From assembly GCA_016841645.1 (NCBI GenBank), contig JAENYS010000015.1, forward strand, positions 1 through 58,029: 58,029 bases of DNA, in the 5' to 3' direction. The stretch is from Desulfoscipio geothermicus (lineage in GTDB: Bacteria; Bacillota; Desulfotomaculia; Desulfotomaculales; Desulfallaceae). This document shows, in pieces, positions 19,071 to 27,700 of this stretch (position 1 is its first letter; every line of letters starts with the position of its first letter). The notes under the pieces were generated by a model that saw only the letters and a program-made list of their open reading frames with translations, did not search any database and had not been told where the DNA came from. Made by a program: the position numbers and the translations under genes.

Positions 19071-19398
19071 AAGCACCATCCATACAGTGACTCAGGTTGT
19101 ACGGTATGCAAGAAGCGTCGGATATGTGTTTCGGGTTTGTTGCGAGAAGTAAACCAGTCTATGGGTAGTGTATTTTTGTTAAGGTAAGTTGCATAAGTGT
19201 GAGTTAATTTTTATTGGTATCTCGGTGATTTTGTTCGGTAAGGTTATGCTTTTAATATTACTGTGAAGTCGGTTGAAACAAGTCATATACCCCAAATTAA
19301 TGTAAGAATAAAGTAACTGGAGAAATGTTTTGATTGTTTTCGGAAAACTGTAAGGATGGTTGCCAATGAGAGAAGGTCCGACGCCTTCTCTCATTTTA
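19071..19398 (+). ncRNA. Candidate non-coding RNA of about 325 nt
   Basis: The interval is bounded by a good promoter (19036-19064) and a strong terminator (19365-19397). It holds no supported ORF and lies beside other RNA genes (tRNA-Ser, SRP RNA). I checked by eye for tmRNA, RNase P RNA and 6S RNA hallmarks and found none that convince. A very divergent 6S-like RNA or a new sRNA remains possible. The existence of a transcript is inferred, not seen. Confidence 0.35.
19365..19397 (+). terminator. Strong terminator upstream of tRNA-Ser
   Basis: A 12-bp perfect stem, aatgagagaagg (19365-19376) with ccttctctcatt (19384-19395), followed by TT. No gene precedes it for about 350 bases, so it must end either helicase read-through or the candidate RNA. 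Confidence 0.85.
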
Positions 19399-19549
19399 TG
19401 TGCAGGTGATTGCCAAGCATACCAATATTATATTGGCGATTTAGTTGTTATTATAAATAAAAGGTCTTGCGGTTAAACTAAAAGATATGTATAATAATTA
19501 TTGCGCGGTTGCAAGCGCTACAACTGAATCAATGCATAATGTAGACCAT

Positions 19550-19642
19550 GGAGAGATGGCTGAGTTGGTCGAAGGCGCGCGACTGGAAATCGCGTAGACG
19601 GTTTGACCCGTCTCGAGGGTTCGAATCCCTCTCTCTCCGCCA
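19550..19642 (+). tRNA. tRNA-Ser (anticodon GGA)
   Basis: A complete type II tRNA. The acceptor arm GGAGAGA pairs with TCTCTCC (19632-19638), followed by discriminator G and encoded CCA. Anticodon stem CGCGA/TCGCG holds loop CTGGAAA, so the anticodon is GGA (UCC/UCU codons). A long variable arm (gacgg...ccgtc) is typical of serine, and the T arm GAGGGTTCGAATCCCTC is intact. A hairpin at 19657-19693 follows. Confidence 0.97.
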
Positions 19643-19656
19643 TAGTGTTTAGGCAT

Positions 19657-19693
19657 AAGGACGGACTTGACTGTATATGACGGGTCCGTCCTT
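19657..19693 (+). terminator. Hairpin after tRNA-Ser
   Basis: A 10-bp perfect stem, aaggacggac (19657-19666) with gtccgtcctt (19684-19693). There is no immediate T run, although a T-rich tract comes 15 bases later. It probably acts in tRNA 3' processing or termination. Confidence 0.6.
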
Positions 19694-19719
19694 GCGCTAA
19701 AACAGTTAATTTTATTTTT

Positions 19720-19988
19720 GGCCGTGCTAGATGGGGAGGTAGCGGTGCCCTGCACCCGTAATCCGCTGTAGCGGGGTTGAATTCCTGTCCGAGGGTTTGG
19801 CTTGTGAGGTCTGGCTTTTGTAAGGAGTGTTGACGATTGGGTCTTGCGCGACGGAGGCTTTTGAACCGTGTCAGGTCCTGACGGAAGCAGCACTAAGGAA
19901 GTTTATCCGGGTGCCGCAAGGGTGCCTGGTCCGAGCTACCTGCAAAAGTAACGCTTGGAAGCCATTATTCGACGGCAGGTGCACGGCC
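19720..19988 (+). ncRNA. ffs: Signal recognition particle RNA, large (Bacillus-type)
   Basis: About 269 nt. The ends pair (ggccgtgc 19720-19727 with gcacggcc 19981-19988). The 5' domain GTGCTAGATGGGGAGGTAGC is the conserved Alu-domain start of Gram-positive SRP RNAs. The Ffh-binding domain IV is at about 19868-19893 (tcaggtcc-TGAC-ggaagcag). Its apical tetraloop is UGAC, a URRC-type loop rather than the common GGAA. Position between tRNA-Ser and dnaX matches other Firmicutes. With Ffh, the RNA targets membrane proteins co-translationally. Confidence 0.95.
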
Positions 19989-20009
19989 ATTAAATTTAAT
20001 ATATTTAAC

Positions 20010-20060
20010 AAGGGGCTGTTGCACAACGAGCTAAATAGTTCGTAGCGCAACAGCCCCTTT
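20010..20060. repeat. Palindromic hairpin related to that at 11442
   Basis: Arms aaggggctgttgc (from 20010) and gcaacagcccctt (to about 20058) enclose the core CGAGCTAAATAGTTCG, which differs from the 11442 hairpin core at one base. A T-rich tract follows. It may terminate the SRP RNA, but the shared core in two different arms suggests a mobile or miniature element. It marks the left border of the decayed insert upstream of dnaX. Confidence 0.75.
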
Positions 20061-20091
20061 ATGTTTTACAAAAACACCGAGGATAGCTGAT

Positions 20092-20529
20092 TTGTTGAAG
20101 CAAGGAATATCTCCACGCAATATCGTTTATTTATCATTTGATAATCCGATTATCAAGCTCGGAGGGTTTGAACGCGTCCTTCAGGTCTATGATATGGCAT
20201 TTCCGGTTGAAGGAGAAGTTTATTTTTTCTTTGATGAGGTACAGTATGCGAAGGAATGGGATAACTGGATTAAGGTTTTGTACGACCAACGTCCTATGCT
20301 GAAACTGGTGGCCACCGGTTCCGCGAGTCCGATTTTGGAAAAAGGAGCGGCGGAAAGCGGTGTCGGTAGATGGCAGCTTCTCAGGTTGCCCACACTGTCC
20401 TTTTATGAGTATTGCGAGTTGCTGCAGCTTGAAGCAAGACCTTCACTGCCTGTTGGGCTGCGTCCTACCCAACTGCACAAAATGAAAAGGGCAAATCCGG
20501 CTGTTTTCGCGATATTTTACTTCACATAG
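20092..20529 (+). pseudogene. Truncated AAA_14/DUF4143 ATPase fragment
   Basis: A 145-residue remnant of an AAA_14-type ATPase. Intact pieces are PRNIVYLSFDNP, the Walker B region VYFFFDEVQYAKEWDNWIK and the sensor-like VATGSASPILEKGAAESG, then LPTLSFYEYCELL and GLRPTQLHKM. The N-terminal P-loop is missing, and the DUF4143 C-terminal half is replaced by a short nonsense tail. Such proteins are accessory, often on mobile islands. It is fused end-to-start with the RhuM remnant, showing deletion and decay. Confidence 0.75.
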
Positions 20530-20530
20530 T

Positions 20531-21357
20531 ATGCGTCCAACTATTAAGGATTTTTTAATAGTTCAGAAAGAAGGCAGTCGCGAGGTCAGCCGCAAGGTGC
20601 TATTCTACAGTCTGGATATGATTATCGCCGTGGGATACCGTGTTAACTCGAAAAAAGCGACGCGCTTCCGCCAATGGCGACCAAAACGCTGCACGAGTAT
20701 ATCCAAAAGGGCTTTGTCCTGAATGACGAACACTGCTGAAAAACGGCAAGCCTTTCGGCAAGGACTACTTTGACGAGTTGTTGGAGCGCATCCGGGAGAT
20801 ACGCGCCAGTGAGCGGAGGGCATACCAGAAGATTGCCGATGTGTTCGAGCAGTGCAGTTACGACTATGACAAAAACAGTAGCCTGACGCTAGAGTTTTAC
20901 GCCTTTGTGCAGAATAAGCTCCATTATGCCATAACCGGAAAGACCGTTGCTGAGTTGATTGCCGAGCGGGTCAGACTTGAGCATCCAACAATGGGGCTGA
21001 CTACATGGAAAGCGGCGCCGGATGGAAAAATTATCAAGCGCTATGTGGGGATTGCGAAAAACTACCTCAATGAAAAGGAACTCTCGCGCCTGAACCGCAT
21101 AGTGACCATGTTTATTGACTACGCCGAGTTAATGGCAGAGGACGAAGTGCCGATGAGCATGGCGGACTGGCTCTGCGAAACGGATAATTTTCTGCAAAAT
21201 AACCGCCGGAAAGTCCTTGCAGGCAAAGGCACGATTTCCCATGAGGATGCGGTAAAAAAGGCGGAAGATATTTACGAACAGTTCCGCGATTCGGCAAGAC
21301 AGGGACTATATCTCGCAATTCGATAAAGAGATGGCCAAATACCTCAAGGGCGAATGA
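20531..21357 (+). pseudogene. RhuM-family gene, truncated and frameshifted
   Basis: A remnant of a virulence-RhuM-type protein. Segments run in different frames: TIKDFLIVQKEGSREVSRKV with FYSLDMIIAVGYRVNS (to about 20685); TKTLHEYIQKGFVLNDE in a second frame (to about 20735); NGKPFGKDYFDELLERIRE onward (to about 21296); and DRDYISQFDKEMAKYLKGE in another frame, ending at 21357. At least three frame changes are needed, and the N-terminal DNA-binding part is missing. RhuM genes are accessory. This one is clearly dead. Confidence 0.85.
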
Positions 21358-21463
21358 GTTGGATAAGGTTATGAGTTGATCTAATAGAAACAGTATAATT
21401 GAAGGGAAAAGCGTCGCGGTGGCGAATTTAGTTTAGTGGTAGTATATGCGGGGGGTGTGGACG

Positions 21464-23365
21464 GTGAGTTACCTGGCCTTGTACCGGCAGTGGCGGCCGC
21501 AGCAGTTGAGTGACATTGTGGGTCAGGAGCATGTTACGGAGACGCTGCGCAATGCTTTGATGGCAGGCAAAGTTAGCCACGCCTATTTATTTTGCGGGCC
21601 TAGAGGCACCGGAAAAACCAGCACGGCCAAGGTGCTGGCCAGGGCTATAAATTGTACGGAGCAGTGCAAAGGAGAGCCGTGCAACCAGTGCCGAAATTGC
21701 CGGGAAATATTGTCCGGCGCCACTATGGATGTAATTGAAATTGACGCTGCTTCCAACCGGGGTATTGATGAAATACGTGAGTTGAAGGAGAATATAAAAT
21801 ATTTTCCTTCACTGGGTGGCAAGCGGATATATATAGTGGATGAAGTACATATGCTCACCAATGAAGCTTTCAACGCTTTGTTGAAAACATTGGAAGAACC
21901 GCCCGGGCATGTGGTATTTGTGCTGGCTACTACGGAGCCGCATAAAGTGCCACTGACCATACTGTCCCGCTGCCAGCGCTTTGATTTCCGTCCCATTCCG
22001 GATGAATTAATCGCCAAGCAACTGGAAGAGGTGGCGGCCAAGAGTAATTTTGCGGTGAATGGGGAAGCGGTGCGGGCCATTACCCGGGCTGCTGAAGGCA
22101 GTATGCGGGATGCCTTGAGTGTGTTGGATCAGGCGCTTCTACTCAGCGGAGAAACTGCTGTTAGTGTTGATACGGTGCATAATATTTTGGGTACGGTGGC
22201 AGAAGATGTACTGTTCGGGCTGGCCACCGGGCTGGCAGAGAAAAAAGCGGCTGATGTATTGAAGCTGGTGGCAGATATTGTTGCCGAGGGTAAAGATTTA
22301 AAGCAGCTAATCCAAAAATTGACGGAATACCTGCACAGGTTGCTGGTAGTTTTAATAGCGCCGGGAAAAACTGGGGAAGCCGGGTTTGGGTTAGATATGC
22401 CTCCGGCAAGCTTATTGCAGCTATTTACGCGTGACCGGTTAATCAGGGCTTTAGATTACCTGGTGGAGGCCGAGCAGGTCATACGCCGCAGTGCGCACCC
22501 AAGGGTAGTGTTAGAGTTAGCGCTGGTACGAGTTATGGATGACAACGGTATGCCACCCGCAGATGAATTGCTGCACAGAATTGAGCGGCTTGAACAAGCG
22601 CTGGCCAACGGGGAACATTTGAGAAATGGCGAGTTGCAATTAAGTGTTCATAATGCGCAAAATAGCCATCAATCATCGCTTAAATCTACGGTGATGAAAG
22701 CAAGTGACGAAAACAACTTACAGATTGACGGTAAACAGCCTAAATTGGGTAATACTAAAGTTAATCGTACTGTATTACCGGTATCTGGTGCTTCGAATAA
22801 CGATACGGCTACCGGGCTGTTGTGGCCGGTTTCTCCAAAAATCGAAGATGATGTTCGGTCAACAACATCCAGGGCGGAGGCAAGTGTCTCCGGTTCGTTA
22901 GCAGTTGCCGAAAAAACGGATGGGGTGGAATCAGAATCGGGTGCCGCTTTGGCAGTCCCCGTCCAGGTAGCTATGAAAAATACTAATGATGATCTCAGTT
23001 ATAATATGGAACAGATTGGCAAATGGTGGCCGGAAATAATGGCGGTAGTTAAAAAAGCCAATCCGATAGCTTATACCTGTTTACGCCAAACCTGGCCGGC
23101 GGAAACGAAAGAACACTGTTTAGTGCTGGGTGTGCCCTTGGGGGATGTTTTTATCAAGGATATGGCCGAGGACCCGAGGATAAGGCAATTATTAATTCAA
23201 ACGTTAAATTCAGTGACCCATTTGACGTGGCAGGTGCGCTGCCAATTTTACGAAACCCCGCCGCAGGGCTGGCAAAAGGGTACGGAGCAACTGGATACTA
23301 CGGAAACGATAAGCTTGTTTCAGGGGGAAATGGTATCTTTTGAAAAGGATTTAGATAAAAAATGA
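21464..23365 (+). CDS. dnaX: DNA polymerase III subunit gamma/tau
   Basis: Clamp-loader ATPase of the replicative polymerase (633 aa). Walker [10 protein letters not shown] (45-53), zinc cysteines C64, C73, C76, C79, Walker B DEVHML, and the SRC arginine-finger motif are intact. Domain III follows, then a variable linker rich in Ser/Thr/Asn (about 380-520), and a tau-specific C-terminal domain. The GTG at 21464 starts [12 protein letters not shown], as in relatives, with GGGGGG about 10 nt upstream. An ATG at 21446 lies in that ribosome site. It begins the dnaX-ybaB-recR-bofA block. I looked for a slippery A-run producing gamma and saw none that is convincing. Confidence 0.95.
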   Translation: MSYLALYRQWRPQQLSDIVGQEHVTETLRNALMAGKVSHAYLFCGPRGTGKTSTAKVLARAINCTEQCKGEPCNQCRNCREILSGATMDVIEIDAASNRGIDEIRELKENIKYFPSLGGKRIYIVDEVHMLTNEAFNALLKTLEEPPGHVVFVLATTEPHKVPLTILSRCQRFDFRPIPDELIAKQLEEVAAKSNFAVNGEAVRAITRAAEGSMRDALSVLDQALLLSGETAVSVDTVHNILGTVAEDVLFGLATGLAEKKAADVLKLVADIVAEGKDLKQLIQKLTEYLHRLLVVLIAPGKTGEAGFGLDMPPASLLQLFTRDRLIRALDYLVEAEQVIRRSAHPRVVLELALVRVMDDNGMPPADELLHRIERLEQALANGEHLRNGELQLSVHNAQNSHQSSLKSTVMKASDENNLQIDGKQPKLGNTKVNRTVLPVSGASNNDTATGLLWPVSPKIEDDVRSTTSRAEASVSGSLAVAEKTDGVESESGAALAVPVQVAMKNTNDDLSYNMEQIGKWWPEIMAVVKKANPIAYTCLRQTWPAETKEHCLVLGVPLGDVFIKDMAEDPRIRQLLIQTLNSVTHLTWQVRCQFYETPPQGWQKGTEQLDTTETISLFQGEMVSFEKDLDKK

Positions 23366-23378
23366 GGAGGTACTGGAT

Positions 23379-23693
23379 ATGGGCGGAAATATGGCTAAAA
23401 TGATGAAGCAAGTGCAAAAGATGCAGGCGGACATGGCTAAAATGCAGGAGGAGCTTGGCAATAAAACAGTGGAAAGTACTGCCGGTGGCGGTGTGGTGCG
23501 TGTGGTAGCCAATGGTCGTCAGGAAGTCGTATCTGTGGAAATCAAGCCCGAAGTGGTTGACCCGGAAGATGTGGAAATGCTTCAGGATCTGGTATTAACG
23601 GCAGTAAATGAGGCATTAAAACAGGCCCAGGATATGATGGCCAAAGAAATGGGTAAATTAACCGGAGGGCTTAATATACCCGGGTTATTTTAA
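23379..23693 (+). CDS. ybaB: YbaB/EbfC nucleoid-associated protein
   Basis: A 104-aa DNA-binding protein of the YbaB/EbfC family, normally dimeric. It has a Met/Gln/Lys-rich N-terminal helix ([19 protein letters not shown]), a central sheet ([17 protein letters not shown]), and the C-terminal [13 protein letters not shown]. It lies 13 bp after dnaX with a GAGGAGG site and is followed directly by recR, the conserved order. A diverged paralogue is at 46606. Confidence 0.96.
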   Translation: MGGNMAKMMKQVQKMQADMAKMQEELGNKTVESTAGGGVVRVVANGRQEVVSVEIKPEVVDPEDVEMLQDLVLTAVNEALKQAQDMMAKEMGKLTGGLNIPGLF

Positions 23694-23695
23694 TA

Positions 23696-24304
23696 GTGAG
23701 ACAAATGCAATATGCTGGAGCGGTGTCACGACTGATTGTTGAATTGGCCAAATTACCCGGAATTGGTACAAAAACCGCGCAACGTCTGGCCTTTTTTTTA
23801 TTGAATGCCCCTCCGGATGTGGCCGGCAGCCTGGCGGAGGCCATCAGAGAGGCCCGGGAAAAGGTGAGACGCTGTTCTGTGTGCGGTGATTTTACTGATG
23901 TAGATCCATGCCCGGTATGCTCAAGCGAGACACGCGACAATAGAGTGATTTGTGTGGTGCAGGATCCCCGGGATGTAGCGGCCATAGAAAAATATCGAGG
24001 TTATAAAGGCGTTTATCATGTGCTGCACGGTGTCCTATCACCTCTAGCAGGTGTGGGACCCCAGGAACTAAATATTAAAAGTTTACTAGCTCGGCTGGCA
24101 GGCGGTGCAGTGCAAGAAGTGATCTTGGCCACCAACCCGGATGTGGAGGGGGATGCCACAGCACTTTATTTGGCCAGGCTGATTAAACCTTTGGGTATTA
24201 AGGTTACCAGAATAGCCCACGGCTTGCCGGTCGGTGCCCACCTGGAATACGCTGATGAAGTAACCCTTGGTAGAGCTATTGAAGGCCGGCGGGAAATGGA
24301 ATAA
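23696..24304 (+). CDS. recR: Recombination mediator RecR
   Basis: A 202-aa RecFOR component that helps load RecA at gaps. In order: N-terminal helix-hairpin-helix ([13 protein letters not shown]), a four-cysteine zinc finger ([16 protein letters not shown]), a Toprim domain ([31 protein letters not shown]) and a C-terminal Walker-B-like end ([20 protein letters not shown], read with its preceding TR). The start is uncertain: GTG 23696, 2 bp after ybaB, or ATG 23705. Neither has a strong ribosome site, which suggests coupling to ybaB. Confidence 0.96.
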   Translation: MRQMQYAGAVSRLIVELAKLPGIGTKTAQRLAFFLLNAPPDVAGSLAEAIREAREKVRRCSVCGDFTDVDPCPVCSSETRDNRVICVVQDPRDVAAIEKYRGYKGVYHVLHGVLSPLAGVGPQELNIKSLLARLAGGAVQEVILATNPDVEGDATALYLARLIKPLGIKVTRIAHGLPVGAHLEYADEVTLGRAIEGRREME

Positions 24305-24347
24305 ACAGTAATATTTACCACCTATACTCCATATATTATTTATTATA

Positions 24348-24626
24348 ATGATTGGGGTGTTAATGGTGGAATGGTATTTGCTAGTTATAGGGTTGCTGCT
24401 CCTAGGCCTGTATATTATGCCTACTATTATGTATAGACCGCTGAAATGGCTGTTGAGGCTGGCAGGGTGCCTGGTCATTGGGACGGTGTTTTTGGTGTTG
24501 CTGAATTGGGGTTTGGGATTTTTAGACATGCATGTAGCTTTTAACCCGTTTACTATGCTGGTAGCCGGCATTTTACGACTACCGGGCCTGGTTATGTTAG
24601 TTTTAATTAGCCGGTGGTTTACATGA
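24348..24626 (+). CDS. bofA: Pro-sigma-K processing inhibitor BofA family protein
   Basis: A 92-aa membrane protein with two to three hydrophobic segments, ending with the BofA signature FNPFTMLVAGILRLPGLVML. In sporulating Bacilli, BofA holds the SpoIVFB protease inactive in the outer forespore membrane until signalled. Position after recR is conserved. The start could also be ATG 24363. A strong terminator at 24656 ends the dnaX block. Confidence 0.85.
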   Translation: MIGVLMVEWYLLVIGLLLLGLYIMPTIMYRPLKWLLRLAGCLVIGTVFLVLLNWGLGFLDMHVAFNPFTMLVAGILRLPGLVMLVLISRWFT

Positions 24627-24655
24627 AAATATATTATAATTTGAAACTATGAGAT

Positions 24656-24691
24656 AATCCTCCTCAAAACAAACAATGAGGAGGATTTTTT
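24656..24691 (+). terminator. Terminator after bofA
   Basis: A 10-bp perfect stem, aatcctcctc (24656-24665) with gaggaggatt (24678-24687), then TTTTTA. Confidence 0.92.
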
Positions 24692-24756
24692 ATGACTAAA
24701 TAAATTCATAAAAAGTTTCTGGATTATAAAAACTATATCACAAGATCATTAGAAAT

Positions 24757-25446
24757 ATGATTTTCGCGGGGGTGAAGATTATTGGCCCGCGGGTAGTAGA
24801 GGCTTACGTTGGAGAATATGCAAGCGGTAAAAGCGAAGTGGCCGTAAACAGAGCGGTTGATTTAGCTGACATTGGCCGGAAGGTCACCTTGGTGGATTTA
24901 GATATTGTGGAGCCGTGTTACACGTTGCGCCCCATAAAAAGGGAGTTGCAGCAAGAGGGGATTACCGTGTTGGCCTGGGAAACCAAGGATACCATAGGAT
25001 TGGGTGAAGCCGGCAATGTGCTCCGGGCGGAAAATCGCTGGGCTCTGCGCCGGTCCGGGGACATTGTGCTGGATATCGGTTATGGGGTGGAAGGTGCTAA
25101 AACCATGAACTTGCTGGAAGGGGCTAGTATGGACCCTGATTTGAATATTTTTGTTGTAGTAAATATTGCAAGACCGATGACGGGCAGTGTAATGGATATA
25201 GTGGATTATATCCGGGAGTTGGGTCAAGTGCACGGTATTATTAATAACAGTCACCTGGGTGACGAAACCGGTGTAGATATTGTTCAGCAGGGTTCCCTGA
25301 TGGTGGATGCAGCGGCCCGGCAATTGCAGTTGCCGGTAGTGGCCACTACGGCAATCAGGGAAATTGCGGCATTAATTGGTCCGGTAGATATGGCCGGGCA
25401 CCCGGTAAGAAAATTGAATAGATATATGCCACGTGCTTTATGGTAA
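24757..25446 (+). CDS. P-loop ATP/GTP-binding protein, function unknown
   Basis: A 229-aa soluble protein that I do not recognise at gene level. It has a Walker A GEYASGKS near the N-terminus and a Walker B-like LVDLDIVEPCYTLRP, the layout of SIMIBI-class (MinD/CobQ-like) P-loop proteins. Later motifs are NNSHLGDETGVDIV and PVVATTAIREI. It directly precedes the 2-oxoacid:ferredoxin oxidoreductase alpha gene with 43 bp between, so a role in maturation or regulation of that enzyme is plausible but inferred. The start is uncertain: ATG 24757 has no ribosome site, while a GCGGGGGTG at 24766 would favour an unusual start a few codons later. Confidence 0.75.
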   Translation: MIFAGVKIIGPRVVEAYVGEYASGKSEVAVNRAVDLADIGRKVTLVDLDIVEPCYTLRPIKRELQQEGITVLAWETKDTIGLGEAGNVLRAENRWALRRSGDIVLDIGYGVEGAKTMNLLEGASMDPDLNIFVVVNIARPMTGSVMDIVDYIRELGQVHGIINNSHLGDETGVDIVQQGSLMVDAAARQLQLPVVATTAIREIAALIGPVDMAGHPVRKLNRYMPRALW

Positions 25447-25489
25447 ATTAATTTACCATAGGAGTCAAGAATCAGGGGGGGATAAAGTA

Positions 25490-26611
25490 ATGCCTGAGAA
25501 ACCGATTCAGGGTGAAAAAAGGGTGTTTATGACCGGTAATGAAGTGGTTGCCTGGGCTGCTGTGGCGGCTGAAGCTGAAATTATGTACGGTTACCCCATA
25601 ACGCCCCAGAATGAAATAATGCATTATTGGACCAGGATGCTCCCTAAATATGGCCTCGGGTTTTTACAAACCGAGGATGAGCTGTCGGCAGGGTTCACCA
25701 CTGCAGGCGGTGTGTTGGCAGGTAGAAGAGCTTTTACTGCCACTGCCGGGCCGGGTAATACGTTAATGCAGGAGCCTTTGAGCATGGCTGAGGCCATGCG
25801 TTTGCCGGTGGTAGTAATTGTGCAGCAGCGTGGCGGTCCTTCCACTGCCACGGTGATTTATTCCCAACAGGAAGTTACAATGACCACGCTGGGTGGCAAT
25901 GGCGAAGGGTTAAGAGTGGTTTACTCTACTGCCACTCATCAAGATCTTTATGATTACACTATTAAGGCTTTTAATACTGCATGGAAATATCGCTTTCCTA
26001 CCTTTGTGTTGGGCGACGGTTATCAAGCCAAGATGAGAGAGCCGCTCACTATTTATGAACCCGCATCATGGGGCATTGCTATGGTACCCACTGAGCCTTA
26101 TGTGGGACGTGCCGGGATGCCGGGAGTGGACAGGGAGCCAACTTTGTTAAGAAATACTTACAATGTGGAAGAAGAGCTGTTTGAGGTGCTGGAGCAGTAC
26201 ATTGCTGATTTCGACAAGGTGGCATCCGAGATTGCTGAATACGATGCCTTTGATACTGATGATGCTGAGCTGGTGGTGATTTCTCACGGTGTTGTTTCCC
26301 GGGCTTGTAAGGAAGCGGTTAAGGAACTGCGGGAAAAGGGTTATAAAGTAGGTTATTTCCGTCCGATTACCCTGCGCCCTCTGCCGGTGGATCAGTTGCG
26401 GGATGTAGCCGGCAAAGCTAAAAAACTGTTGGTGGTGGAATCCGCTAATGGTCAGCTGGATAGGTTAATAAAAGAAGTTATTTATGGCAGCACAGCAGAG
26501 ATGCTCTCCTTGTTTAAACCGGGTGTAGGCATAACTACCGAGGAAGTTGTTGCCCGGGTAAAAGAGATTAAAGGTCTGGCCCGGCCAGGCAAACTGAGAG
26601 TATTACGATAG
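25490..26611 (+). CDS. 2-oxoacid:ferredoxin oxidoreductase, alpha subunit
   Basis: A 373-aa alpha subunit of a KorA/VorB-type oxidoreductase, which normally converts a 2-oxoacid (for example 2-oxoglutarate) to the acyl-CoA with reduction of ferredoxin. Pyrimidine-domain hallmarks are EIMYGYPITPQNEI, FTATAGPGNTLMQEP and VVIVQQRGGPSTAT. The transketolase C-like domain II occupies the last 120 residues (LVVISHGVVSRACKEAV). The ATG at 25490 with AGGGGGG upstream is preferred over an earlier in-frame start overlapping the P-loop gene. Gamma and ferredoxin-like subunits follow, but no beta (TPP) subunit is in the operon. The substrate is uncertain. Confidence 0.88.
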   Translation: MPEKPIQGEKRVFMTGNEVVAWAAVAAEAEIMYGYPITPQNEIMHYWTRMLPKYGLGFLQTEDELSAGFTTAGGVLAGRRAFTATAGPGNTLMQEPLSMAEAMRLPVVVIVQQRGGPSTATVIYSQQEVTMTTLGGNGEGLRVVYSTATHQDLYDYTIKAFNTAWKYRFPTFVLGDGYQAKMREPLTIYEPASWGIAMVPTEPYVGRAGMPGVDREPTLLRNTYNVEEELFEVLEQYIADFDKVASEIAEYDAFDTDDAELVVISHGVVSRACKEAVKELREKGYKVGYFRPITLRPLPVDQLRDVAGKAKKLLVVESANGQLDRLIKEVIYGSTAEMLSLFKPGVGITTEEVVARVKEIKGLARPGKLRVLR

Positions 26612-26754
26612 GCAGATGTTAAAGTCCGGCTTAGAAGACGCATATACAAATAGAGCCGGTATATGGAATTGGTTTACTGAGTAACAAAAGACTAAATACT
26701 CCAAATGTGGGTAAATTAAGTACCCGGTCCCGGGAGAAGGAGGGACAGTATTAA

Positions 26755-27321
26755 ATGGCTAAGAGAGTAAAAATAATCCTGGCCGGCGAGGGTGGTCAGG
26801 GAGTACAATCAGTGGCTGAAATTATCGCCGAGGCGGCCAACGAGGAAGGTCGCGAGGCATTATATATACCCAATTTCGGTGTGGAGCAGCGGGGTGGTGT
26901 TTCGGTAGCCTACCTGCAAATTGGCGATGAGCCTATTGGAGCACCCAAGTTTTTAATCGGGGATATTGTGGTAGCCCTTAGTGACCGGGCGGTTCGTCGT
27001 ACCAAGCAGTATGCAGGACCGGAGACTTTATTTGTTTACGACTCCGGTATTGAAAATATTGAAAACGAGCTCCCTGGGAACGCTAAAAAAATGTTGGGTA
27101 TTCCTGCCATCGAGGTATCCAAAAAAGAGTTGCATCCTCGTGTGTTTAACATCGTTATCATGGGTGCGGTGCTAAAGGCTTCTGATGTGGTGGCGGTAGA
27201 GAACGTCAAGACGGCTGTGGAGAGAAAGCTGGGCTATATATTTGAAAAAAAACCTGAGCTCCGGGAAATGAATTTCCGGGCACTGGATCGTGGTTTTGAA
27301 CTGGTGGCCAGCCAATTGTAG
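26755..27321 (+). CDS. 2-oxoacid:ferredoxin oxidoreductase, gamma subunit
   Basis: A 188-aa subunit of the KorC/PorG family. Signature at the start is ILAGEGGQGVQSVAEIIAEA, then NFGVEQRGGVSVAYLQIGD and ALSDRAV. In the known complexes it binds CoA near the active site. An AAGGAGGG site precedes the ATG. It follows alpha after a 143-bp gap, which holds no ORF, exactly where a beta gene usually sits. The ferredoxin-like subunit begins 14 bp later. Confidence 0.88.
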   Translation: MAKRVKIILAGEGGQGVQSVAEIIAEAANEEGREALYIPNFGVEQRGGVSVAYLQIGDEPIGAPKFLIGDIVVALSDRAVRRTKQYAGPETLFVYDSGIENIENELPGNAKKMLGIPAIEVSKKELHPRVFNIVIMGAVLKASDVVAVENVKTAVERKLGYIFEKKPELREMNFRALDRGFELVASQL

Positions 27322-27335
27322 AGGGGGTATTTAGA

Positions 27336-27590
27336 ATGACTCAAACCTTCAAGGGCCGTACCTTGGAAGTGGAAAAGGCTTTTTGGACATTGTTCCCCGG
27401 GCTTTGCAAGGGATGCGGCCTGTGTATACAGAAGTGTCCCAAAAATTGCATAAGCTGGTCCGATGTACTAGGGGTATATGGTACGCCTTCGGTGGAGATA
27501 AACGACGAGTGTATTGCCTGCGGCATATGCCAAAATTTCTGCCCGGATTGCGCTATAACAGTGGAAAAAAAGAAAAAGGAACTAAACTAG
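27336..27590 (+). CDS. Ferredoxin-like (delta) subunit of 2-oxoacid oxidoreductase
   Basis: An 84-aa protein with two 4Fe-4S motifs: CKGCGLCIQKCPKNC and CIACGICQNFCPDC. It carries electrons from the catalytic subunits to ferredoxin. It is the last gene of the operon, with a GAGGGGG site and a strong terminator 23 bp after the stop. It is intact, so the operon was probably functional when the beta gene was present, or pairs with a beta subunit encoded elsewhere. Confidence 0.9.
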   Translation: MTQTFKGRTLEVEKAFWTLFPGLCKGCGLCIQKCPKNCISWSDVLGVYGTPSVEINDECIACGICQNFCPDCAITVEKKKKELN

Positions 27591-27612
27591 AATTAAAATA
27601 ATTAAGTTGTAT

Positions 27613-27645
27613 GCTGCGGGAGTGTGATTATCCCGCAGCTTTTTT
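27613..27645 (+). terminator. Terminator of the oxidoreductase operon
   Basis: A 9-bp perfect stem, gctgcggga (27613-27621) with tcccgcagc (27631-27639), then six T. Confidence 0.93.
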
Positions 27646-27700
27646 GGTAGGGCGGGGAACCGGTACAGGTTCAATTACATATACTAAAAAGGGTGATGTT

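Noticed and set aside
27611-27700. Upstream extension of the gin frame
   Set aside because: The extra residues come from a strong terminator (27613-27645); ATG 27701 has a good ribosome site and the family's N-terminus.
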